9,810 nucleotides of DNA from Alphaproteobacteria bacterium (GCA_005888425.1 VAZF01000156.1:1-9810), one strand, 5' to 3'. Positions 1-4,421 are shown, numbered from the stretch's first letter. Made by a program: numbers and translations. Notes: generated by a model not told the origin, from the sequence alone.

Positions 1-617
1 CCGACCTGCACGTCGATCGTGCGGTCGAATGGTCCGGCTTCGCGGTTGCGGGCGAGATCGAGGAGCCGGTCGCGCGAGAGGACCTGGTTGGGGTTGTTGA
101 CGAAGGCCGCAAGGAGATCGAATTCGCCGGTTGTGAGGCGCACCTCCTGGCCGGCGGGCGAGGTCAGCTCGCGGCTCGACAGATCAAGGTCCCAACCCGC
201 GAACCGGGCATGCGTCCGGGCGGTCTGGTTCGGCTCGCCCGTGCGCGACTGAACCCGCCGCAAGACGCTTTTGACCCGCGCCAACAGCTCCCGGAGATGA
301 AACGGCTTTGGCAGATAATCGTCGGCCCCCATCTCGAGGCCGATGATGCGGTCGACGGTCTCGCCGCGGCCGGTCAGGATGATGATGCCGATGCCGGACT
401 CGTCGCGCAGCGAGCGTGCCAGGGTCAGCCCGTCCTCACCCGGCAGCATCAGATCCAGGATGACGAGATCGACATGCGACTGACCGAGCACCCGGCGCAT
501 GCCGCCGCCGTCACTGGCTGTAGAGACGCGATAGCCTTCGCCGGTCAGGTATTCCTGGACGACGTCGCAGATCTCCTTCTGGTCATCGACCACCAGGATA
601 TGACCGTTATCGCTCAT
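1..617 (-). CDS. OmpR-family two-component response regulator (3' end outside window)
   Basis: Transcription factor of a two-component system. A sensor kinase phosphorylates its receiver domain, and the C-terminal winged helix then binds DNA as a dimer. Visible are 205 codons from the ATG whose first base is 617 (MSDNGHILVVDD). The receiver covers about residues 5-120, with acidic pocket Asp11-Asp12, phospho-acceptor Asp55 in the VILDLMLP stretch, Thr82 and Lys104 (LPKPF). The trans_reg_C winged helix starts near residue 141 and is cut at about residue 205, within the recognition-helix part (FDRTIDVQVG). A full OmpR-type protein is about 230-240 residues, so about 30 are missing. The Shine-Dalgarno sequence is weak (GGCAGG lies far from the ATG). 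It is divergent from the ECF sigma gene. The partner kinase is not in view and may lie beyond the left edge. The family call is firm; the signal sensed cannot be read from the sequence. Confidence 0.93.
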   Translation of the reverse strand, partial: MSDNGHILVVDDQKEICDVVQEYLTGEGYRVSTASDGGGMRRVLGQSHVDLVILDLMLPGEDGLTLARSLRDESGIGIIILTGRGETVDRIIGLEMGADDYLPKPFHLRELLARVKSVLRRVQSRTGEPNQTARTHARFAGWDLDLSSRELTSPAGQEVRLTTGEFDLLAAFVNNPNQVLSRDRLLDLARNREAGPFDRTIDVQV

Positions 618-688
618 GCGCAGCGAACCTGCCCTGCGTGATCGATTGCCAACAGATCGAAGAAAGACGAGCGAAGGCGCTCCCGCAA

Positions 689-717
689 CATATAGGCCAC
701 CTCACACACGGTTACAA
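689..717 (-). promoter_or_regulatory. Candidate sigma70-type promoter of the response regulator gene
   Basis: Read on the minus strand, TTGTAA (717-712) and TATATG (694-689) are separated by exactly 17 bp, with four of six consensus bases in each box. It would start transcription near 682, giving a leader of about 65 nt before the ATG at 617. The -35 box lies inside the TTACA/TGTAA direct repeat, so an activator or autorepressor bound there would touch RNA polymerase directly. The prediction rests on sequence match only. Confidence 0.45.
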
Positions 718-726
718 TTTCTTACA
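712..726. promoter_or_regulatory. TTACA-N5-TTACA direct repeat, candidate OmpR-family operator
   Basis: TTACA occurs at 712-716 and again at 722-726, in the same orientation and 10 bp apart, one helical turn. OmpR-family regulators are known to bind head-to-tail half-sites spaced 10-11 bp. The element lies between the divergent response-regulator and ECF genes and overlaps the predicted -35 of the regulator. Autoregulation by the adjacent regulator is my inference. A third TTACA in the same orientation lies at 755-759. Confidence 0.4.
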
Positions 727-816
727 CAAATCCGAAGCGCCTGACATCAACCGATTACAGCCCCCCGATAAAGTTCGCCGCGACCGCTCATTCGGCAACA
801 ATTGGGAGGCGTTTTC

Positions 817-1449
817 GTGGGCGATATCTATCAGAGCATCGAGGCTGAGATCCCGCGGCTGCGTCGGTACGCGCGGGCATTGGCGCGCGATGTCGCCGCG
901 GCAGATGATCTGGTGCAGGATTGCCTGGCGCGGGCCCTCGGTAAGCTTCATCTTTGGCAGGACGGCACCGATTTGCGGGCATGGCTGTTCACAATCCTGC
1001 ACAACCAGTACGTCAATCAAGTGCGTCGCTCGGTTCGCGAGGGCGCGGCGGTCGGGCTCAGCGAAACCGAGCCGCTGCTGACGCGGGCTCCGCATCAGGG
1101 CAAGCGCTTGGAATTGCGCGACCTCGAACGCGCGATCCGCAAGCTCCCGGAAGAGCAGCGCGCCGTCATCCTGCTCGTCGGCCTCGAAGGCATGCGCTAC
1201 GAGGAGGTCGCCGAGGTGCTCGGGGTTCCGGTCGGCACGGTCCGCTCGCGGCTATCGCGCGGGCGCGATGCGCTGCGCCGTCTGATGGGCGTCGTCCCGG
1301 ACCGGCAAGCGGAGATCATCATGGCCGACCCCGCGGCATTGCGGCGCGCGCTGCAGCGCTTCCCGGCGCGGGCCGCGAATAGCGAACGCTACTACGCCCC
1401 GCGGGGCACGGAAGAGCCGGCGCGCACGGCCGATACGCTGGTCAACTGA
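817..1449 (+). CDS. ECF-family RNA polymerase sigma factor
   Basis: Group IV (extracytoplasmic function) sigma factor, which directs RNA polymerase to a dedicated promoter set. I chose GTG at 817 because GGGAGG (804-809) lies 7 nt upstream; a TTG at 802 would start before that ribosome-binding site. The product is 210 residues. Region sigma2 is about residues 8-74, including ADDLVQDCLARAL and the RAWLFTILHN stretch. Region sigma4 is about 104-158, with LPEEQRAVILLVGLEGMRYEEVAEVLG and the helix-turn-helix end GTVRSRLSRGRDALRRL. About 50 Arg/Ala-rich residues follow sigma4, longer than in a minimal ECF factor. Parts resemble EcfG-type general-stress sigma factors (ADDLVQ, RAWLFTIL), but no nepR or phyR gene is visible; the divergent regulator has a DNA-binding rather than a sigma-like domain. 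No anti-sigma gene follows. Two GGAAC/CGTT promoters lie downstream. Assignment to the ECF family is secure; the subgroup is not. Confidence 0.92.
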   Translation: MGDIYQSIEAEIPRLRRYARALARDVAAADDLVQDCLARALGKLHLWQDGTDLRAWLFTILHNQYVNQVRRSVREGAAVGLSETEPLLTRAPHQGKRLELRDLERAIRKLPEEQRAVILLVGLEGMRYEEVAEVLGVPVGTVRSRLSRGRDALRRLMGVVPDRQAEIIMADPAALRRALQRFPARAANSERYYAPRGTEEPARTADTLVN

Positions 1450-1501
1450 TCGCAGATCAACGGATCGCTGCCGCCTCGAAGGAGAAAGCCAACAGATCTG
1501 T

Positions 1502-1526
1502 GGAACGCATTCGCGCAAAGCGCGTT
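1502..1526 (+). promoter_or_regulatory. EcfG/SigT-type promoter match (GGAAC-N16-CGTT)
   Basis: GGAAC at 1502-1506 and CGTT at 1523-1526 are 16 bp apart. This matches the general-stress promoter pattern described for alphaproteobacterial EcfG/SigT sigma factors (GGAAC-N16-17-CGTT). Transcription would start about 6-8 nt after CGTT, near 1533, which is where the first strong stem-loop of the candidate RNA begins. A short GC stem (1512-1516 with 1520-1524) lies inside the promoter and may be incidental. The match is seen directly; activity is inferred. Confidence 0.45.
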
Positions 1527-1532
1527 TTCGAC

Positions 1533-1676
1533 CATGCCGCAGCAATGCGGCATGTGGGCGGGGCCGGACCCTCGCCCTAAAACCCTGGTCCGGTTCGGCA
1601 AAGTCTCCCTGTCGCGGGTTTGCCACCCGCATCCTTGACCCGGGATCGGTTAACGCCGGTCCCGGTCTCTTTTTTT
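1533..1676 (+). ncRNA. Candidate structured small RNA ending at an intrinsic terminator
   Basis: This stretch lies between the ECF sigma gene and the DUF2188 gene and is rich in stem-loops. In order: arms CATGCCGCA (1533-1541) and TGCGGCATG (1546-1554), a perfect 9-bp stem closed by a GCAA tetraloop of the GNRA type; an 8-bp GC stem with one G-T pair (1556-1563 with 1570-1577); a perfect 6-bp stem (1614-1619 with 1625-1630); then the terminator at 1637-1676. An alternative 7-bp stem (1564-1570 with 1587-1593) excludes the second one. A stress-type promoter match ends 7 bp before the start, so a transcript of about 144 nt is predicted. I recognise no known RNA family. Alternatives are a long 3' UTR of the sigma gene, or a leaderless mRNA for a 34-residue peptide starting at ATG 1534 and stopping at 1638. 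Confidence 0.42.
1637..1676 (+). terminator. Strong intrinsic (Rho-independent) terminator
   Basis: A 12-bp stem pairs 1637-1649 with 1656-1667, containing one bulged C (1641) and one G-T pair, closed by the 6-nt loop TTAACG. Seven T residues follow at 1670-1676. This is the clearest terminator in the window. It ends transcription coming from the ECF gene or the candidate sRNA and insulates the DUF2188 gene, which has its own promoter match downstream. Confidence 0.87.
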
Positions 1677-1701
1677 AGAACTGAGCCGCCATAGCAGCCC
1701 C

Positions 1702-1727
1702 GGAACGCGGCACGGCGCGACCGCGTT
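1702..1727 (+). promoter_or_regulatory. EcfG/SigT-type promoter match upstream of the DUF2188 gene (GGAAC-N17-CGTT)
   Basis: GGAAC at 1702-1706 and CGTT at 1724-1727 are separated by 17 bp, within the spacing known for alphaproteobacterial general-stress promoters. The predicted start, near 1734, gives a leader of about 26 nt containing the ribosome-binding site at 1750-1757, before the ATG at 1760. It lies just after a strong terminator, so a dedicated promoter is needed here. This is the second such match within 230 bp. Confidence 0.5.
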
Positions 1728-1759
1728 GGCGAGCCGAGGCCACCCGAGCGGGAGGGGCA

Positions 1760-1993
1760 ATGCTGGGACGCCACATCTACCGGGTTCATCCGACCGAAGG
1801 GCGCTGGACCGTGACCAAGGAAGGCGAGGGCCAGCCGCGAGGCGGGTTCGCCAACCGCGACGAGGCGTTGGCGGAAGCCCGGCGGCTGGCCGATGCCGAC
1901 CAGCCGAGCAAGGTCACGATCGACAACGGCGACGGAATCATTTTGGAGGAGCACCTGCTGGGCCGCGATCTCAGCCAAGAAATGGAGAATTGA
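1760..1993 (+). CDS. DUF2188-like small protein
   Basis: A 77-residue protein starting at ATG 1760, with a purine-rich GGGAGGGG stretch (1750-1757) just before it. The pattern fits the DUF2188 family: an N-terminal strand with RWTVTKEG (residues 15-22), a glycine-rich turn, FANRDEALAEARRLAD (residues 30-45) as the conserved helix, then a strand pair KVTIDNGDGIILEE (51-64). No signal peptide or membrane segment is present, so it should be cytoplasmic. The molecular function of the family is unknown. The GGAAC-N17-CGTT promoter match upstream suggests induction by a general-stress or ECF sigma factor, possibly the one encoded at 817-1449; that link is inference. The macrodomain gene follows after 75 bp and may be co-transcribed. 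Confidence 0.75.
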   Translation: MLGRHIYRVHPTEGRWTVTKEGEGQPRGGFANRDEALAEARRLADADQPSKVTIDNGDGIILEEHLLGRDLSQEMEN

Positions 1994-2068
1994 CCGGCGC
2001 CGAGCGAATGCTTCTCATCGGCGGCTGAAGGGCCAGGCGAGCGCCTGCTGTGCGCGAGAGGGCAAGAG

Positions 2069-2602
2069 ATGGCGAGGACGGGTGCTCTCCCCAACCGCAT
2101 CCGCATTGAACTCGGCGATATCACCCGGCTGACGGTCGATGCGATCGTCAATGCCGCCAATGCCTCCCTGCTCGGCGGCGGCGGGGTCGATGGCGCAATT
2201 CACCGCGCCGCCGGCCCGGAACTCCTCGCCGAATGCCGCGGGGTCGGCGGCTGCCCGCCGGGCGAGGCACGGCTGACCCGCGGCTATCGGCTGCCGGCCG
2301 GGCATGTCATTCATACGGTCGGTCCGATATGGCGCGGCGGCGATGCAGGCGAACCGGACATCCTGGCCCGCTGCTACCGCTCCTGCCTGGCAATCGCCCG
2401 CGAGCAGGGGTTTCAGACGATTGCCGTCCCCGCCATCGCGACCGGGGTCTACGGCTTTCCCCGCGACAGGGCGGCGCGGATTGCCGTGGCCGAAGTCGCG
2501 GCATACCTCGCCCAGAACGAAATTCCGGCGATAGTCATTTTTGTCTGCTTCGACGAGGCGAACCGCGACGCCTACAACGCCGCGCTCGGCCGCGGCAATT
2601 AG
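2069..2602 (+). CDS. ymdB: Macrodomain O-acetyl-ADP-ribose deacetylase (YmdB type)
   Basis: A 177-residue single macrodomain, the same length as E. coli YmdB and similar to it throughout. Members bind ADP-ribose and hydrolyse O-acetyl-ADP-ribose or remove ADP-ribose from acidic residues. Visible motifs are GDIT (16-19), VNAANASLLGGGGVDGAIHRAAGP (27-50), which forms the ADP-ribose pocket and includes Asp41 (matching the catalytic Asp35 of YmdB), HTVGPIWRGG (82-91), and the phosphate loop PAIATGVYGFP (121-131) with Tyr128 matching Tyr126 of YmdB. All catalytic features are intact. ATG 2069 is preceded by GAGGG at a fair distance. E. coli YmdB also modulates RNase III, but nothing here shows that role. 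The stop codon (2600-2602) overlaps the stop of the convergent DUF4169 gene. Confidence 0.93.
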   Translation: MARTGALPNRIRIELGDITRLTVDAIVNAANASLLGGGGVDGAIHRAAGPELLAECRGVGGCPPGEARLTRGYRLPAGHVIHTVGPIWRGGDAGEPDILARCYRSCLAIAREQGFQTIAVPAIATGVYGFPRDRAARIAVAEVAAYLAQNEIPAIVIFVCFDEANRDAYNAALGRGN

Positions 2603-2772
2603 TCGAGGCGCTTGTTGTCGAGCTCGCGGTCGGCGCGCTCGCGCTCGCGCGTCGTGGTTTTGCGCTCTTTCTTGGTACGGCCCGACGCGGCCCGGTTTTG
2701 CGCGGCGCGCTCCTCGGCCGTGGCCCGCTTCTTTGCCTTCCGGAAGCGGTTGAGATTGATCAGCGTGGCCAT
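2599..2772 (-). CDS. DUF4169 family small basic protein
   Basis: A 57-residue, highly charged protein starting MATLINLNRFRKAKKRATAE and continuing with AAQNRAASGRTKKERK, which is the conserved signature of DUF4169 (N-terminal LIN/VNL, then an NRxxxGRTKxER motif). Function is unknown; the composition suggests a helical, nucleic-acid-compatible protein, which is inference. I chose the ATG at 2772 because GGAG lies 6 nt upstream; an in-frame ATG at 2784 would add MEHA but has no ribosome-binding site. Its start overlaps the 3' end of the RHH gene by 13 bp, suggesting translational coupling. Its TAA (2601-2599) overlaps the macrodomain gene's TAG, so the two genes converge with a 4-bp overlap. 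Confidence 0.8.
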   Translation of the reverse strand: MATLINLNRFRKAKKRATAEERAAQNRAASGRTKKERKTTTRERERADRELDNKRLD

Positions 2773-3044
2773 TGCGTGCTCCATGGATTTATTTTCGTCG
2801 AGATCTCGGGACCCGCGCCGGCCAGCTCGCCACCGCGGCAGCTGGCGAGCACGAACAGGCGAATCGCGCTCGATAAATTGCCGGCGCGCTCGGCATCGAT
2901 CTGCGACAACAGCGCGTTGAGCGACAAATCGCGGCGCGCCGCGATCTCGGACAACGCCTGCCAAAACGCGGGCTCGAGCGAGATACTCGTTGCATGTCCC
3001 GCGATTCGCACCGACCGCTTGACGATCTCCTCATTGCCGCTCAT
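2760..3044 (-). CDS. Ribbon-helix-helix domain protein (RHH_4 type)
   Basis: A 94-residue protein. Residues about 9-68 carry the RHH_4 (PF13467) pattern: KRSVRIAGHATSISLEPAFW as the DNA-contacting strand and first helix, ALSEIAARRDLSLNALLSQID, then NLSSAIRLFVL. Such domains usually form dimers that bind short repeated DNA motifs. A tail of about 25 residues follows without clear structure. ATG 3044 begins right before the domain; another in-frame ATG at 3071 would add nine residues, and neither has a clear ribosome-binding site, so the start is uncertain. It is upstream of, and overlaps, the DUF4169 gene, a pairing common in alphaproteobacteria. CTAAT/ATTAG motifs upstream may be its own operator (inference). 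Confidence 0.8.
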   Translation of the reverse strand: MSGNEEIVKRSVRIAGHATSISLEPAFWQALSEIAARRDLSLNALLSQIDAERAGNLSSAIRLFVLASCRGGELAGAGPEISTKINPWSTQWPR

Positions 3045-3120
3045 CGCAAAAAGATGCCGGGCGCTAATCATTTTGCAAGAGTTTAGGGAAAAGAACTCTC
3101 TCTGGAGACTCGCGGCTTGA

Positions 3121-3135
3121 ATTAGACGGGCTAAT
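3121..3135. repeat. ATTAG-N5-CTAAT inverted repeat upstream of the RHH gene
   Basis: ATTAG (3121-3125) and CTAAT (3131-3135) form a perfect inverted repeat with centres 10 bp apart, 77 bp upstream of the RHH start. Further copies lie at 3164-3168 (CTAAT), 3151-3155 (CTAAC) and 3064-3068 (CTAAT). RHH regulators typically recognise short repeated motifs like this, so it is a candidate operator in the divergent RHH/mreB intergenic region. Confidence 0.25.
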
Positions 3136-3190
3136 CCGCAAGGATCGGCCCTAACGGGGGAAGCTAATGCCGCCTTGCTCGCTCGCGGCG

Positions 3191-3215
3191 CCCGACGACG
3201 CGACTGGTCGTCGGG
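3191..3215. repeat. 9-bp inverted repeat in the mreB upstream region
   Basis: CCCGACGAC (3191-3199) and GTCGTCGGG (3207-3215) form a perfect inverted repeat around a 7-nt centre. No T-run follows on either strand, so it does not look like an intrinsic terminator. It lies about 100 bp before mreB and could be an operator or a leader stem-loop. Confidence 0.4.
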
Positions 3216-3271
3216 GACGCTCGGCAATGTCACGGATCGGCGGACTGAATTTAAGACGCGACAGCGTTCGA

Positions 3272-3291
3272 GGCCGGATGTGTGACCGGCC
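3272..3291 (+). repeat. GC-rich hairpin in the mreB leader
   Basis: GGCCGG (3272-3277) and CCGGCC (3286-3291) form a perfect 6-bp stem with an 8-nt loop, 21 nt before the mreB ATG. The mreB start has no evident Shine-Dalgarno sequence, so a stable stem here could affect translation or mRNA stability. The role is inferred; the repeat itself is clear. Confidence 0.35.
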
Positions 3292-3312
3292 ACAACTTCG
3301 GATTTAACAGCG

Positions 3313-4353
3313 ATGCTCGGAAGAATGTTGGGTTTGCTGTCCGCCGACATGGCGATCGACCTCGGCACAGCCAATACGCTCGTCTATGTAAAGGGCCGCG
3401 GCATCGTCTTGAACGAGCCCTCGGTCGTCGCGATCGCCAGCGTCAAGGGCCGCAAGCAGGTCCTGGCGGTCGGCGAGGAGGCCAAGCTGATGCTCGGCCG
3501 AACGCCGGGCAATATCCAGGCGATCCGGCCGTTGCGCGACGGGGTCATCGCCGATTTCGAGGTCGCGGAGGAAATGATCAAGCATTTCATCCGCAAGGTT
3601 CATAACCGGCGCAGCTTTGCCAGCCCGCAGATCATCATCTGCGTGCCGTCCGGCTCGACCGCGGTTGAGCGGCGGGCCATCCAGGAATCGGCGGAAAGCG
3701 CCGGCGCAAGGCGGGTTTTCCTCATCGAGGAGCCGATGGCGGCGGCGATCGGCGCCGGTCTGCCGGTGACCGAGGCAACGGGCTCGATGGTCGTCGATAT
3801 TGGCGGCGGCACGACAGAAGTGGCCGTGCTGTCGCTCGGCGGCATCGTCTATTCCCGCTCGGTCCGGGTTGGCGGCGACAAGATGGACGAGGCGATCATC
3901 GCGTATATCCGCCGCAACCATAACCTGCTGGTCGGCGAGGGCAGCGCCGAACGCATCAAGAAGGAGATCGGCTCGGCCTGCATGCCGGAGGATGGCGAGG
4001 GCCGGGTCATGGAGATCAAGGGCCGCGACCTGATGAACGGCGTGCCCAAAGAAATCGTCATCAGCGAGCGCCAGATCTCGGAAAGCCTGGCGGAGCCGGT
4101 GGGCTCGATCGTCGAGGCGGTCAAGGTGGCGCTCGAGCACACCGCGCCCGAATTGGCAGCCGACATCGTCGACAAAGGCATCGTCATGACGGGCGGCGGC
4201 GCTCTCCTGAGCAACCTCGATTTTGTGCTGCGCCACGCGACCGGCCTGCCGGTCTCGATCGCCGACGACCCCCTGACCTGCGTCGCCCTCGGCACCGGGC
4301 GGGCGCTGGAAGAAATGAAGACGCTCAAAAATCTATTAATCAATATGTGGTAG
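3313..4353 (+). CDS. mreB: Rod-shape-determining actin homologue MreB
   Basis: Bacterial actin that forms membrane-bound filaments and orients the elongasome. The 346-residue length is normal. The N-terminal MLGRMLGLL is a short amphipathic membrane-binding segment. The actin ATP-binding motifs are intact: phosphate-1 AIDLGTANTLVYV (14-26), the FLIEEPMAAAIGAG stretch with catalytic-type Glu (136-149), phosphate-2 VVDIGGGTTEVAVLSLG (160-176), and the adenosine motif IVMTGGGALLSNLD (290-303). ATG 3313 gives the N-terminus expected of alphaproteobacterial MreB, although no Shine-Dalgarno sequence precedes it; a second ATG at 3325 would lose part of the membrane helix. It is the first gene of the operon, with 268 bp of upstream region shared with the divergent RHH gene. 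I could not identify a convincing sigma70 promoter there. Confidence 0.98.
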   Translation: MLGRMLGLLSADMAIDLGTANTLVYVKGRGIVLNEPSVVAIASVKGRKQVLAVGEEAKLMLGRTPGNIQAIRPLRDGVIADFEVAEEMIKHFIRKVHNRRSFASPQIIICVPSGSTAVERRAIQESAESAGARRVFLIEEPMAAAIGAGLPVTEATGSMVVDIGGGTTEVAVLSLGGIVYSRSVRVGGDKMDEAIIAYIRRNHNLLVGEGSAERIKKEIGSACMPEDGEGRVMEIKGRDLMNGVPKEIVISERQISESLAEPVGSIVEAVKVALEHTAPELAADIVDKGIVMTGGGALLSNLDFVLRHATGLPVSIADDPLTCVALGTGRALEEMKTLKNLLINMW

Positions 4354-4356
4354 AGC

Positions 4357-4421
4357 CTGTTTTTCGCGTAATAATGCCCGCTCGGGGAACCGGTCGGGGG
4401 GACCATGGGACCGAAAAACAG
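4357..4421 (+). repeat. Long-range 10-bp inverted repeat in the mreB-mreC gap
   Basis: CTGTTTTTCG (4357-4366) starts 3 bp after the mreB stop and is matched by a perfect reverse complement, CGAAAAACAG (4412-4421), 37 bp before mreC. In the mRNA these could pair around a 45-nt loop that itself contains GGTC/GACC complementarity. It is not a standard intrinsic terminator. It could stabilise the mreB 3' end or partially separate mreB from mreC expression, which would fit the need for far more MreB than MreC (inference). Confidence 0.45.

Noticed and set aside
741..772. CTGACA (741-746) and GATAAA (767-772) as a sigma70 promoter for the ECF gene
   Set aside because: The spacing is 20 bp and the -10 match modest; I could not support a promoter call here.
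802..816. TTG at 802 as the start of the ECF sigma gene
   Set aside because: The Shine-Dalgarno sequence GGGAGG (804-809) lies inside that extension and is ideally spaced for GTG 817.
1512..1528. Short hairpin plus four T residues as the ECF gene terminator
   Set aside because: The stem is only 5 bp and the T-run short. It coincides with the GGAAC/CGTT promoter match, and a much stronger terminator lies at 1637-1676.
2233..3120. Plus-strand open frame of 295 codons covering the macrodomain 3' half and the opposite strand of the DUF4169/RHH genes
   Set aside because: It is out of frame with the macrodomain gene and antisense to two genes with recognisable families; it shows no domain of its own.
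3229..3257. TGTCAC and TAAGAC as an mreB promoter
   Set aside because: Both boxes match the consensus poorly, so it is left uncalled.
3304..4236. Minus-strand open frame of 310 codons opposite mreB
   Set aside because: It is a shadow of mreB, with no domain and an atypical Asp/His/Arg-rich composition.
4386..4410. GGAAC in the mreB-mreC gap as a third EcfG-type promoter
   Set aside because: There is no CGTT 16-17 bp downstream; the bases there are GGGA.
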